Origin: Orientallactaga sibirica
Taxonomy: Eukaryota; Chordata; Mammalia; Rodentia; Dipodidae
Assembly: GCA_036365145.1 (NCBI GenBank)
Contig: JAEOAD010000012.1
Span: 42,786,501 to 42,850,500 of the forward strand
Direction: 5' to 3'
Length of the DNA: 64,000 nt
Shown here: positions 34,825-47,492 of the stretch, piece by piece
How the letters are laid out: every line of letters begins with the position of its first letter
Numbering within the stretch: the stretch's first letter is position 1
Program-made: the position numbers and the translations under genes
The notes under the pieces: generated by a model
What the model saw: the letters and a program-made list of their open reading frames with translations, nothing else
What the model was told of the DNA's origin: nothing
The model's database searches: none

Positions 34825-35235
34825 AATTCTATTTTATTTTTACTGTCACTTATTATCTTCCAAATATATATCTCCAATGCTTCTAATTTTTATTTTCTTA
34901 TTTTCAAAACTTTCAGCTGTCATAATCTGTTCCCTGGGCTCTTGCTACAGGCTATCTACTGCATTTTCCTCTCTGAAGCTTATCTCTTTCCATCCCACTG
35001 TAAGCTATATGATACTTTCCAAAGTACAAGCCCAACATTACAATTTCATTTACCCTCTTAGAGAAAGGGAAAACTTCTTGGTACACAAATGTACTTATAT
35101 ATCATAAATTGGCAAGGTAAATGTCTATTTTTCTACAATTTTCCATCAGCACTGCAGAAATGTAAAGATGTTGAAATTATCTGTGAGGAAGAAGGATGTT
35201 GCAAATAGATATTTCTTATCAACTAATTAATTATG

Positions 35236-35237
<2 letters not shown>
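34825..35237. other. Unique intergenic DNA
   Basis: No feature recognised. Confidence 0.4.

Positions 35238-35266
<29 letters not shown>
35238..35266 (+). repeat. (GA)n microsatellite
   Basis: About 14 GA units. Confidence 0.97.
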
Positions 35267-35269
<3 letters not shown>

Positions 35270-35872
35270 CATTAAGGTTGGTACATTTGAAAGTATAAGC
35301 AGGTGCAAATTGGTGTGAGAGGGAATGAGTACCAGTCAAGGAAGCAAAGGCACTGATAATCCAGGCTTTCACAACCAAAAGTCCTTCCCACCTCCTCTTA
35401 GAAACTTGCAATCAGTCTGAAAGAATGGCCTAGTGTTTCCTCACATACTTTCCAAAAGAGCCTTGCACATTTCCACTGCAGCACTTCCACACTCAATTGT
35501 AGCTGCTGGTTAATTTCTGTTTCCACTCTAGTTTATATCATCATGAATGGTCTTACCTGTCTTATTGCTACTCATCACTTGGCATGTGGCTTCTTTCCTA
35601 CATATACTTGCTAAATGTGTGAATAAATACATAAGAAGATAAAAAATTAATTATGTCATTCTCAGCCTTAAAGTTTTAGAGTTATATCAGGAGGCCCCAT
35701 TTCTTTACCATAAAGATGCCACTACTTATGTATCCTTGTAGCATGACAGCTTGATTATATAGGATTATATACCATGAGTGAGTGGCTCCATAGGTACCTG
35801 AATAATCCCCCAAATCAAATAAACAATTCATCTACAGCTGCCTCTTGGCTGCATAATAAAGCAGAACCTGAG
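35267..35872. other. Unique intergenic DNA
   Basis: No feature recognised. Confidence 0.4.
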
Positions 35873-36230
35873 TATGCCAGTTTCTTTTTCACTGCTGGGA
35901 CAAAATAACCAACCAGAAGCAGCATATGGAAGGAAAAGGGGTTAATTCAGTTTACAGTTCCAGAGGGTAGATGGAATCTATCATGATGGGGAATGCAAGA
36001 CATCTAGCATCACATCATCATATCAAAAGGGAGGAAGTAAGGAGGTCCAGAACAGGAAGCATGGCTTAGCTATAAAATCTCAAAACCTGCTTTTAGTGAC
36101 ATACTTCCTATATTAAAACTCCATCTCCTAAAGGTTTTGCAACCTTCCCAAATATTGCCACCAACTGAGGATTAAATACTGAAGTAAATAAGTTTATAGG
36201 AAATATTTCATATTCAAACCACCACAGTGA
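35873..36230 (+). mobile_element. Rodent interspersed repeat (shared with 63176-63535)
   Basis: TGCTGGGACAAAATAACCAACCAGAAGCAG, CAGTTTACAGTTCCAGAGGGTAGA, ATCATGATGGGG and the end TTCAAACCACCACA match in order the element at the right end of the window (GGGATAAAAGACTTGACC, TTTTGGAGTTCAGTCTC, TCATGATGATTGC, TTCAAGCTACCACA). A rodent medium-reiterated repeat, family name not asserted. Confidence 0.65.
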
Positions 36231-36317
36231 GGAAAAAGTAATATGATATAATTATATTTAGAAACTACACATAGCTCATGTGAGAAAAATCAAAGTTAAA
36301 TAAGAAAGGTGATTAAA

Positions 36318-36701
36318 TGTGTGGGGTGTGGTGTACCTAATTCCCTTACCTTGGACACTTACCACCCATCTTGAGTCACCACAACTCTAATCATGCCCAA
36401 TTGATTCTCAATGCATGGAGCCTATTAACATTCTCTTCTTGAGAGAGAAGGCACCCAAGAAGATTTCCTCATGTGACCCTCATGAGCCCCTGTTTTCCAA
36501 GATTACATAAATGGTAAGTAATTAATTAGGTAGAAGGGATTCTTTGGCTGAGCCACTTTCTCTGCAGTTCCATGCTGACGTAAGACTTCCTGGCAATGCA
36601 TCTGCATATGCATCTTCTAAGCTCCAATAAGTAACTTCAGTAAAGCTGGACTTGAATGGAATCCTTTCTTTCCTCTGTTGGTGCCCATTCTGGGACAAAC
36701 A
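36318..36701 (+). repeat. Possible solo LTR
   Basis: TGTGTGGGGTGTGGTG at the left; AAGCTCCAATAAGTAAC, AGTAAAGCTGGACTTGAATGG and GGGACAAACA at the right look like a retroviral U3-R-U5. No convincing target duplication; low confidence. Confidence 0.3.
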
Positions 36702-37427
36702 GATGTTTCTTTACACTTCCTCCTGAAATGCCCCGTGACTGGGGAAATGTAGCCACCAGGTGGCAAAAAGAACACCTGTCTGCTTAGCTGCATGGAGCAA
36801 TGAATTATGAAGTCCTACAAATTCTGGATCCAGAACCATTCTTGATAGGGTAAAGGGAGAGTTTACCTTTCATTTTAAGTATTGCACTGGCCATCTTTTG
36901 TTCTAGTACTGCTTTCAGATCAAAAGCACTAGCAGCTATTCTCAAGGCTCTACTCTTGCCTGTCATCCACACAAATTTCTTCCTTGACTGTACCTTCATG
37001 TACACATTGAGGAATCCATGGAACCTGTAGGTCTTGCCTATCCAGAATTCTTCCTGGTTTTGAACCCATAGCCCATGGAACTCTGGAATTGATTACTTCC
37101 ATGGATTCAAGAATTGTTTTTAATGTTTGAACACAACATGACTCTAGCCTTCCATTCCACTAATCCACAGATTAGTGTTGGCATCTGTGAGTCTGAAAAT
37201 CAGTCAAGAGGCATGTTTGGTGAAGTGTATTGATGAACCTATGATTGTGTGGTTTGGGGCTTACACTGGTAAATAAGCAGCCACTTCTGGTAAGAGCTAA
37301 GAGTAGAGAGAGAATTGTGTGAGTTCACAAGCCATGAGCAAATCTATGATTTTTTGCTATAATGGTTTAAAAGTTCTAAAAATCTACATATTTTGATGCA
37401 TTCCTATTTAATTGGCAGAATCTAATT
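36702..37427. other. Unique intergenic DNA
   Basis: No feature recognised. Confidence 0.4.
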
Positions 37428-37770
37428 GCCTGAAATAGTGTCCCCCATAAACTTATGTGTTCTGAATGCTTGGTTCCCATCTGATATCAATTTGGGAGTT
37501 GGAGCCTTCCTTGAGCAGGTGTGGTGTTGGAGTGTTACAGTCAGTTCCCCTTGCCAGTATGCAGCTCACTCTCACAGCTGCTATTTTTTTTTTTTTTTTT
37601 CTCTACCTGCTGTGGCAGAGGGAAAGTCCAGCCTCTGTGCATGCCAACCTTTCCTTGCCATCATGGAGCTTTCCATTGAGTCTGTAAGCCAAACTGAACC
37701 TTTTCTTCCTACAAGCTGCTTCTGGTTGGGTATTTTATCCCAGGAACACAAAGGTAACTATTATATCCTG
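37428..37770 (+). mobile_element. Rodent interspersed repeat (family shared with 22406-22690)
   Basis: GTCCCCCATAAACTTATGTGTTCTGAATGC, CCCCTTGCCAGTATGCAGCTCAC, a T run at 37586-37600, CTTGCCATCATGGAGC, and TGTAAGCCAAACTGAACC followed by CAAGCTGCTTCTGGTTGGG. More complete at the 3' end than the copy at 22406. Apparent ORFs across it are accidental. Confidence 0.65.
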
Positions 37771-38700
37771 TGTTTCGATGTGATCTGGATTTTGTGAATT
37801 ACTTTTAACTAGTAAAATTTCTAAGATAAAATGCACTGCAGCTTCCTCCGTGTCTTCTCAAATCATTTGCTCTGAGTCAATCTATCATGTTACAAGGACA
37901 CACACATTGCCAGTGCTATGGTGACATCTTTATGGTAATCAAAGGGGTCTTCTTGACAAAACTCTACCAGAAATGATGTGGCTAGCCCTAAAGTGAGCCT
38001 TTTTGGAAGGGATGTATCTGTCCAAGGCAGGCTTTCAGAAGACTAAACCGATGGACTGACATCATGAGAGAGCATGAGTCACAAACCCACTGCCAAGTTG
38101 CTTTAGAATTTGTCACCTGTCATTTGTGTCAGGTGATATTGGGTTGATTTGTTAGAAAGCAACAACAGACTCGTGCAAGTATGAACCTATAAAGTATCTG
38201 ATATTTTATTATATCAAAGAGCGACATTGTGTCAGTATACTACACTCCACATACCATGTTAGGATTCAGTTTCACAATTGTGCTCTTGTCCTTTCAAGAT
38301 GGGTCTAAACATTGTTGTTCTCTCTGAGGAAGCACAGTCATGAAGCAGGTCTTGGGAAGTATCCACTGTAACAGGAAAGTTCTGGAAGCATTCAGTGAAG
38401 GTTGGAGATGCTGTATCTTGTGTTCCTATGTAAAATTCTTTTAAGTTTTGCAGGGTTAATTCCTGTAGCATGAATTGAGTTAGAAAATAAAATGTTCAGG
38501 CCTATCAGAGGCAGGTCCTTACAGATGGATCTTGAATGGTGCATAGAAGTACCTGATCTGAAACTTACAGTGGCTTCCATTAAAGGTCCCTATTGTCCCC
38601 TGTATGAAGACCTATTTCTGTAAGATCTAAGTCCTTCTTTTCTGCCTGTCTTCATCTAATGGCGCTTGTACATCATGCTGGGGGGAAATTCTTTTAATTC
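37771..38700. other. Unique intergenic DNA
   Basis: No feature recognised. Confidence 0.4.
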
Positions 38701-38995
38701 CTCAAATAGCAGCACTCCTTTTTTCCCTCTGTGCCTTTAAAAATGCCCTTCCACCTTTCAAGAATATTCTTTACTGCACTTCTTTTCATTAGGTTCTATC
38801 AGTGAACCCTCTCTGATGCCTCTGTGATCCAGTCATAACTCTTTCTAGTGCTCTATATCTGTTCTTCCACAGCACATTGTACTTACATGTTATTATCACA
38901 TTATAGTGGAGCCACATAGTGACTTGTCTTTTCTTAAAGAGAATGTAATCTCTTAAAGGGCAGTCTGCATTCTATTCATTCTAGACCCCCAGTGA
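38701..38995 (+). repeat. L2 (ancient LINE) 3' fragment
   Basis: Text such as AGTGAACCCTCTCTGATGCC, CACAGCACATTGTACTTAC and AGAATGTAATCTCTTAAAGGGCAG follows the order of the L2 3' end (release of a Cys/Thr-rich ORF end, then the 'gagggcag' block). Heavily mutated. Confidence 0.55.
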
Positions 38996-40441
38996 CATAT
39001 ATATATAATTTGATAAGCCAATGTTCAAACCATATTTAAATTATAAAATTTTAAAGGGCCTATGAAATCATTCCATTGGATTTGAGTTTTTAGAACTCAG
39101 GTGAAAATACTTGTGCTTTTTTTTTTTGGGGGGGATACTGTATAGAAAGTAAAATACAACAAAACCAGTAATTGTCCAACACCTTTTTAGTGCACAGTGG
39201 CATTTCAAAAGAACATTTTTCAGGGGTACTAGAGATGCTATAAACTGTGATGTAGCAATTACTATCTTAAGTACAATACATGGTATAAATCAATGGTGGC
39301 ATTAAATCTTGTCTAAATGACCAGAACATGAGCTGAAACTCTGTTTGCAGCACATATTTCTCTTCAGTTGATTTCCCTCCCTGTAGGCTTGTGGTCTGTG
39401 AAGAGAGACATTTAATGGCAGGAAAATCAAGCCTCAATTTATTTCAGTATTTTAAAAATAATCGTCCTTGGAAACCTTATAGTTTAAAAACAAATACCTA
39501 CTGGCTTACACACATATTTGTGATGAAAATCAAGGGACTCTTGGGGTGATAACCCAGCGGGTCAGAATTAGTCCTTTATATTTATCTGCAGCATAAATAA
39601 TTTTAAATGCTCAAAGTACTAAAATTGTTAATGCTAATCTTGGTTTTGTGATTCCTGATATGTGACAAAGAAATACAAATGTTCAAAACAAATACATTTA
39701 ATTCCCTGATTATTTTAATAGACTTTATAAATGATTATTCTTAGAGAAGGGATGTGCAACTAAACAGGCCATGATCGAGTTCAATTCCAAACACTTGATT
39801 AGAAAATGTAATTACTCCTCCCTTACCAGCAGTGATGGAATTACATTGTGAAATCCAAATGCATGTGTTCCGTTGTGCCACTAGCCCTTCACTTAAGTGA
39901 ACAATGACACACCACCTCACCTCTGTGGAGATTTCCCGCTAAGCTTATTCAACTCTCCATTTACTGGTACTGAGAATTTCGTCATTCTGGGATACAATTT
40001 CCTCTACCCGAGGGACACTTCTGGTGGACTCATCACTTCACTTCCTTATTCTGCAAAAAGAAAAGAAAGCAGGTGGCACCACTTGCTTGGTTTAGTTGAG
40101 TTCCATCTGTGATAAGCCCTGAATGGAATTCTGGTAACTCTTCTTTTTTTTTTTATATTTCTAAAACTATCAAAACAAACAAAATATACATAATTGAAAT
40201 CATTCAGTTCCCCTTTCCAGTTAACTGTTCACTGTTCCATATGCCAGGATAGCTGGCCTCAGCACTGAGATTACAGACACACACTAATGTGTCTATCTTC
40301 ACATGGGTTCTGGGACTTATGAGCTCAAGTACCCACTGAGGCAACTGAATTTTTGCTTAATTCAGACGAGTGAGGTTTGTCTGTGTCACTCATATTATAT
40401 CTTTCTTCCATGGTTACCTTTACCCTTTTGTAAATGCTTGT
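38996..40441. other. Unique intergenic DNA, possible SINE relic at 40215-40345
   Basis: Mostly unique. At 40240-40345, GCCTCAGCACTGAGATTACAGACACACACTAATG followed by GAGCTCAAGTACCCACTGAGGCAACTGA recalls a minus-strand B4-type SINE, too diverged to be sure. Confidence 0.35.
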
Positions 40442-41108
40442 CATTTTTTTTTTTAATTTTTAAAGCTTTTTATTGACAATTTAAAACCCTGTTTTTTAAG
40501 TAAGAACTTTGTATGGGCCAGCATGTGTTGGTATCATAACGTCCCTCCTCCCTGCCCCCATTCTACTGAAGGCCCTCCTCAGTGAGATTGCTGATATTCA
40601 CTATGGGGTTGTTGTTTATGAGTTGTGAGAGCAACAGTCAGTCATTGTGTGGGAAGCAATGCCTCTGGATAGACCCTCCCACCCTGTGATTCTTGTAATT
40701 TCTCTGCCCCCCCCCTTGAGGCACGGTGGATATGTTTCAAATCTACTTTAGTGTTGAGCTCTCAGCAGCTTCTGGATTTCTGCTTTGGTGCATTTTGAGT
40801 ATCCTCAGTGTTTTTCTCCTTCATCGTGGTGCATGTTGTCAGGCTTATCATTAAAGCAGCACTCTTGCTCATCTCTCCAATTCTTCCATGGTTTTACCTG
40901 GGCCCCAGTTGATGTCTGAGTGTTGGTTCATCTCTTGCCAGGGAGTCAGCTATCTTGTCTTGTTGATAGATTTTAGTTGTCTTCAGTTCTCACTGCCTTC
41001 TGAAAAAGAAAAACAGATTCTCCAACAAGGAGTGATATCAGCATAGGTTAAATGGGATAAACATTGTTAATTTAGAAAGATTTTGATAGGTGTAGCCTCT
41101 CTTTTGGA

Positions 41109-41151
<43 letters not shown>

Positions 41152-41700
41152 ATTTGAAGCTTCTCATTGTAGTCAATAATCTTGAACTTCACAATGTTAT
41201 TGCCCTCTTGTCTCCAGCAGCTCATGTAGTGCTTACAGCACTACATGGACTAACCATCTGGGAAATGGCTTCCTTCCAGATTCCAGCTAGATCTCTCAAT
41301 TTTCTATGTTGGCAACATGTGCTGTCTTCAGCATTAGGGTCTTACCTTTTATCTTAGGTGGGTAATCAAGTGCTTTGGCAGAAGTCTGTCTTGTTGTAGG
41401 GACTTCATAGGCATATCAGATCAACAGCTCAATGTGGGTTATAACTGATTTCTCGTACTGGGAGTTACAAGCCAGTGCCAAATGTTTTAGTGTTAGGCTT
41501 CATCCCACCTTCTTCTGGGACCATCTTACCAGGTGATCCCTCCATACTCCTATTAAGGGTTAAACTTTTAGTTTACTGTCTGTGAGGAAGGTTACTATAG
41601 TACCAATTCATTTTGGATTTAGTTTTGTGTGTATTTTCCCCCACCTCCCCATCCCCTCTCCAAACCCTTCATCCTGATTATCTCTCCCTCATCATTTTCC
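40442..41700 (-). mobile_element. L1 3' UTR, older subfamily, minus strand
   Basis: Reverse-complemented, it follows the long L1 3' UTR of this genome block by block: GGCACTGGCTTGTAACTCCC, ATTGAGCTGTTGATCTG, GACAGACTTCTGCCAAAG, GGAATCTGGAAGGAAG, AGAGGCTACACCTATC, TCTTTTTCAGAAGGCAG, ending in TTGTCAATAAAAAGC and an A tail (T run at 40446-40455). Compare 245-960 and 58320-58990. A 40-base A run (T on the L1 strand) interrupts it at 41110-41149. Confidence 0.85.
41110..41149 (+). repeat. Poly-A tract (40 A)
   Basis: Uninterrupted run inside the minus-strand L1 3' UTR; on the L1 sense strand it is a T run. Confidence 0.97.
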
Positions 41701-44069
41701 TTTTAATGTATCTAGTTATCAGCTAAAATTATTTTATTATTGTGTTATTTCCTTATTTATCTTTATAAACTTATTTATTTATTCCTTATTTATCTTTATA
41801 ATGTTATATATTTGTTTATTTTACTCAGATATAACTACTTTTGTTCTCATTTTCTTAAAACTTTCAGTAACCTATTTCAAAGGAAAATAGTGGAAATAAC
41901 TTTCATTTATTTGAATGACAAACAGAGCAACAAAAGTTTCCAGATACAATGTTTATACATGTTCAATATAGTAAAACATTAAAATAATCTAGAGATTTCA
42001 AGTTGTGGCCAAAACCTTATATTCTCAGTAAGCCAGAGTTAAATGGAGCAGCAGGATTCAGGAATATGACTAATTTAATTCCTAAGGCTTTCATATGCTC
42101 ATTTATTATATGAAGTATTTTAAATCTATCCTCATAACCTAATGTGAGGCAATATTAAATGATGCTTTAGTGAGCCCTGAATCATAGGAAGAGAAGGAAG
42201 GATATTTTCAAATGTCAGCATGGATAGTGTTATTCTTGTGGGAGAGAGAAACATAGTGTTTATGATTTTATCATTCTAAGAGTCAATAATCAATGTAAGT
42301 CAGTGCCTCTCTGCAATATACCTAAAAACCTACTCCCAAAAGACAAGGTTCCTTTATGTTCAGACATAGGAATATGTATTTTCTAAGCAAAAAATGATTC
42401 TCTGTGCTTGTCTAAGACGGTCCTAATATTATTTTAAGTGCATACATACATACACTTGCATTGAGAAATGACACTTTAATGCATAGATACAAAATAATTT
42501 TCCTATTTTGGCTTGAAACAGGTGCAATTAATTTGTGATCATTTCATTTATCTTGTCTCTAATGCACACATTTAACTAAAGTTTCAGTGTGGAGTGGAAC
42601 AGGAAATTTGTAGTTTCTTGAAATCTCTGATGTGTTTATGTGGCTGCTGTGGATTCATCAGGAAATTAAGGAAACCCAACAGTCAATTTTTCAGAACATA
42701 GTTTGCAACTTAGGAGGTGAGCTGATTGCCCTCCTTTCCCTGCCACTTCACTGAGCTAGTGAGGGTGATTTCCTATGATGCATCAGTTTCTTAAGATGAC
42801 AGAGTGGAAAATCACCTGGGGTCTTGGGTTGCCAAAGCCCTCAAGACCTTTTCAATGTCCAATAAAAGCACAGATCAGTGATCCAAGGAACAATAGACAT
42901 GAGTCTCCAGCATAAACAAACCACTGTCGATGTCTGGTGGAATCCTAAGATCACAGCAATATTGTATTGACTGATTCAGAAAGATTGCCTGGTTGTGTTT
43001 ATCAGCAATGCAATTAAAAAGATGGAGCTGGAGAAGAATATTACAGCTACTTTAGAATGCCTAGTTTGGTTGCTTTTTCCTTTGTTTGGAAAGCTATCAT
43101 TTTCATTAATGATTTCTTTCCATGAAATAACTCAAATTTAAAAATTAAAAAGTAAGTATGTGTAAATATGTTTGGGTTTCCTTTACTAGCATCTGTTTGC
43201 TTTTCTTGTTAATGCCAGATTCTTAATTTCCTTTCAGATCTTTGACTTCCTATAAGTGGTTATGTAAGGTAATTCAAATGTAGAATATATGTTATTAATT
43301 TTTGAATAGTTGAATTGTTTTCTCAAATGTTCTGTTAATTGGCTCATATCAATATTACCTTAGAATTCCATGGTACTTGTGTTTAAAAGGATATTTTATA
43401 GCATTTATTCTTTGTCCCTGGGGAAAGTAGATTCAAAGATCAAGGAAGTTTCAAGGTCACATATCTGATAGTAGACAATCAGGGAGAAGTTCTTGAGATG
43501 TCTTGGTTCAGAAGCAGGCTTGACCCTTCATCTCTAGATATCTCACTCAGTTTCTTTGTCAAATGAAAGTGGCAGTAGCTGTTTAGCCTACTCATAACCA
43601 GTATGTAGAGAATGACAAAGATAGATGTATGTGATGGTAAGAGAGGGTGAGGGTGACTAAAGTCAGATGCTGCTGCCATAAGGATCTTGCTTTTTCCTCA
43701 TGTTGCCTCTATAAGTCGATTACCTCAGGGAATCATCTTTGTCAGAGAGCCTGTTGATCTGAATTAGTAACAATTTCACAAAGAATATGAATGAAATAGA
43801 ACTGTTTATCCTAGGAAAACACAGGATTTAGACTCATGGTGACAAAGAAACATGTGTCAATTCAGGAAGGGAACTATTCCTATTCTGTAACTGACAACAT
43901 TGGCACTAAACAGCCTGTCATATTTTCTCCCCATAGGCACATCCACAGTGGGTAGGAGTTATATCATAGTCATGGTTTCCTAGGGGCTGTTGATTCCATG
44001 TAACTCCAGTTAAAGGATTCAAATACCATGTCCTCCTGCTTCATTTCTAAGAAATACCAAATAGTAAGA
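41701..44069. other. Unique AT-rich intergenic DNA
   Basis: About 2.4 kb with no recognisable gene, RNA or retroposon. Confidence 0.45.
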
Positions 44070-44155
44070 TGTCATTTATTGAGTACTTTCTCTGAGCCCT
44101 GGGGCAAAGCTAAGTGTTTTGTAAGAATTATCTGATGTCGATTGTTACATATTGT
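44070..44155 (+). repeat. Possible MIR fragment
   Basis: ATTTATTGAGTACTTTCTCTGAGCCCTGGGGCAAAGCTAAGTGTTTTGTAAGAATTATCTGAT has the order of the MIR 3' half (last-entry 'gagtac', 'tgtgcc', 'gctaagtg', 'attatct'). Ancient. Confidence 0.5.
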
Positions 44156-44376
44156 CAGACAAAGGTGTCTTTCTTAGATCCACCTGGAAGAAAGAGAATC
44201 AAGACCTAGGGACGCAGTTTCCCTGTTCCTCCACATCACATCTGCCTGGATGCTCACAGGCCTTCAGATTCTCTGACTTTTGCTTGTGTTTTGAATACAC
44301 CAGTCTGCTCCCACTTCCGCATTTCCATACTGTTGCACCTACCTTTCACCTACTTTGTGTGTGTGTAGGGGGGTTG

Positions 44377-44600
44377 GTATGGTGTGTCAGTGAAAGGGCC
44401 TCATGTATCCAGGGCTAGCCCCAGACTTACTATGTAGCTAACTTTGAACTTCATATCTCCTTGACACCACCTTAGAAGTGCTGGGATTACAGGTGTATGT
44501 CACCACCCCAAGTCTTTGCTGAGCTGGGGATGGAATTCAGGGCCTCGTGCACACTATGCAAACATTCTGCCAGCAGAGCCATGCACCCAAGCCCATTTTG
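44377..44600 (-). mobile_element. ID-B1 composite SINE (B4/B1-dID type)
   Basis: Minus strand: ID-like head GGGCTTGGGTGCATGGCTCTGCTGG (right end), then the B1 core with complement TGCTGGGATTACAGG, and a tail at the left. The complement of the head is visible as CAGAGCCATGCACCCAAGCCC. The tail at 44360-44385 contains GTGTGTGTAGGGGGG. Confidence 0.8.
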
Positions 44601-44690
44601 TCCTTTTCTTTTCAGTTCTGGGAATGGAACTGAGTGACTCCTGAACGTGGGCAAACACTCCATCACAGAGCTATAGCTAGAGCTCATACC
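44601..44690 (-). mobile_element. ID-like SINE fragment
   Basis: TTCTGGGAATGGAACTGAGTGACTCCTGAACGTGGGCAAACACTCCATCACAGAGCTATAGCT reads on the minus strand as a second, shorter ID-like head next to the composite SINE. Confidence 0.5.
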
Positions 44691-47020
44691 TCCTTTTCTC
44701 TCTGTTCTCTGATACCCCTTGATGGCTACATTCTGTGTTTCTTTCAAGTCCTGACTACAAAACAAATATCTTGTTGAAGATCCCCAGCTTATATCTAAAA
44801 TTTCCAATTGAGTCTTACCCAACAGTTTATACTCAAACCTACTTTTCTGTGTTCTTAAAGCATCAACCACAGCTTGCAATTCTCCTTCACCTCATTTTAT
44901 CTTTTGTTTCTCCTACTAGAGAAGAAGCATCAGGAGGATTGTTATCTGCTCTGTACAGTAGTCTATCTTCAAAGCACCCCTCCTGGATGCTGAGAATGCT
45001 TCTTTAATATGTATTGGGATTGCTATAGAGAGGGAAAACCAACAGGGCCATAAGGTGGTATCCATACTCTTTTAGCCAGAGAAAAGACAAGTATTACTAG
45101 CATTGCTACCATGCCCTCCTTAGGCTTAGGTACTCCATCTCCTGACTAATTTGTCACCTAATTAACACATCTATCGTTTGCATGCTCAGTCTTCACTTGT
45201 AATCTGGGAACCAACATTTAATGAAACTGTTTCTCAGGAAGGTCTTTCAGGAGAAGAAAATTTAATGAAGGCTAGTCACACTTAAAGAGAAACCATTTAA
45301 AAGAAGTAAATTTTCATACAAAATTGTGAAAAAAATCGATTACTATAACTTGACATGGATAATCAGTTTGTTCAATGTATATTTAACAAAAAATTACACT
45401 TCTTAGTATATTATATAAAGGATGTATAAAGAATGAATCCAGTTAAATTTTCTGTTAAAAAAAGGTGTGATAATGGGGTGACAGGATCTTATACTTAAAC
45501 TTGGCTTTCTCCATAGGATCAGAAATAGATTTAATCTGACAAAAGTATCTGTGAGTCTAACTGATTTTTCAAGACCTTTTCTTAATCTTTGAGTGACTGA
45601 ACTGCTTCCTTTTTGGAGTGCTTTGTGCTGTTACACTCATTATTTTTCTCCCTTTTGCCATTTAACCCACTCATCTGCTGGGTCATCTGAGATATCATAC
45701 TCAAACACTCACAAAAGGGTTTTCTCTTTGCATTTTCTCAAGTTAGCAGGTGCCAGACTTGAGTAGTAAGGGTAGAGAGTCCTTTTGAATGTTTTAAGGG
45801 ACAATTCATTTTGTCTCATTCAGCTCAACCATGATTGTCACATACTGAGCTGCAAGCACTATTCAGGAATTTATGGAAGCATTTTACTTTCCAAAACAGT
45901 TGAGTTATGGGAATGGAATCACATACTTAGCTACAAAATGATAGACCTCCTTTCAACTCCACACAAATGCCTGGCTTTTCCAGTATAACCTTAAACTTGA
46001 ATAAATGAAACTACTAATTTGGATTTTTGAAAAGAGTTACATGTAGAAGGCTGTTCCATCCAATCATTTTTTTCCACTAGCTCAACTCAAATCCTCTTAT
46101 TAAGAGGCTCATTTTCCTGAATTTATGAATGTACAATTTCAAGTTGCCTATAGCTTATGCCAAAAGCCAGTTAGTTAATAACAGCCCTATATAATGAGAG
46201 TAGCCATGCACTTGGTCCTTGAACACCTGATATGCCATGTCAGAGTCACAGGCTTCTTTGTATACTGGGAATAAGGATTTCATTGTGAGGGAGGCTGGAT
46301 GAAGCTTATAGATACTATGCATTTTGTGCTGAAGTGGTAAGCATGTGTTAAGTCTTTATGAGATAACTTGAGAAAAACATCATCCTGGGCAAATGCAAAT
46401 CTCCGTGAAAATAAAATCTCTGAGCATATCACCTGGAAGAGACTGCCTGCTCATTGTTTGCCAATCTGAAGAAGATTAAAGCATATAAATAGTAACTTGA
46501 ATTGCTTTCGATGTTCTTTTCTGAAAGCAACAGATAACTGCAAAATCAAAATGTCTTTAAAATAGATGCATCTTCCTATTCCACATAAAAAGAAGTAAGA
46601 AGACAGGCAGAGAAGAGCAGGGCTCTGCTTTTAGTTCACATAGATTTTGGGCTCTGACCTCCTCTCTCTTAGAGTTCACTTCTGGTTTGGGAGTAATAGG
46701 GTTATAGAAATTCTCAGAATCTGACTTGTTCACAAACATAGATGGGTTGCTACCTCAGGTCCTTTATATTTACTCTTCTTTCTGCCAAGGTTATACTGTG
46801 TTCACAATTTATTCATACTACTGCTTAAAATTTACTCCGGAGAAAAATTACACTTATACATTTGTGCACGTTAGAGATTATCCAGAGATTTTAGTTGTAA
46901 AATGTACATTTTGTGATTTTAGGCATAGATAGTGGGTAGGAGAGGGCATGATGCTGTATGCGTGGGCACATGTTAGTGTGCACGGATATGTGTACATTTG
47001 TGTCCATGTGGAGGCTAGAG
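44691..47020. other. Unique intergenic DNA
   Basis: About 2.3 kb without a recognisable gene or repeat. The 130-aa minus-strand ORF at 44487-44879 overlaps the SINEs and is not a gene. Confidence 0.45.
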
Positions 47021-47023
47021 ATC

Positions 47024-47236
47024 AATGTCAGCGGGTAAAGTGTTTGCTATATACATAAACATAAGGATCTGCATGGGGATCCCAGCACCCATGTAAATAT
47101 ACTGGGTGTGGTGGAGCTTGTCAGGGCTTTTCTGTGTGTTGCCCAGTGCTGGAGGGGTGGAGACAGGATCTTCTGGGGCTTTCCAGTTTGTCTAACCAGA
47201 TCAGTTAGCTCTAGGTTCCTCAAGAGACTCACACAC
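47024..47236 (+). mobile_element. B4-type SINE, truncated
   Basis: GGTAAAGTGTTTGCTATATACATAAACATAAGGATCTG, GGGGATCCCAGCACCCATGTAAATATACTGGGTGTGG, TGTTGCCCAGTGCTGG, GGAGACAGGATCTTCTGGGGC. Diverged, missing its tail. Confidence 0.7.
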
Positions 47237-47492
47237 AAAAATGGGAGTGATGGCGTGCATCAGTAATCTCAGTGCTGGGGGGGGGGGAGTGGACAGAGAC
47301 AAAGGAATCACTGGAGCCTTGTTGGCTAGCTTGACTAGCCAAATTGATGAACTCTGAGTTTAACAAAATAACTCATCTCAAGAAAATGGAGAGCAATAGA
47401 GTAAGATGCCACTATCATCCTCTGGTCTCAAAACATGCACATAAACAACACGGCTGTGTACACACATGTATACCACACACATATACACAAGA
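47237..47492 (+). mobile_element. B4-type SINE, headless
   Basis: GGAGTGATGGCGTGCATCAGTAATCTCAGTGCTGG, a G run of 12 (47275-47288), TCACTGGAGCCTTGTTGGC, CTCATCTCAAGAAAATGGAGAGCAATAG, CATCCTCTGGTCTC and an ACACATATACACA tail. A second copy, or the unequal rest of the first. Confidence 0.65.

Noticed and set aside
37426..37797. 123-codon plus frame
   Set aside because: Overlaps a dispersed rodent repeat and includes a T-run-encoded Phe stretch.
44487..44879. 130-codon minus-strand frame
   Set aside because: Half of it is SINE sequence; no domain or splice context.
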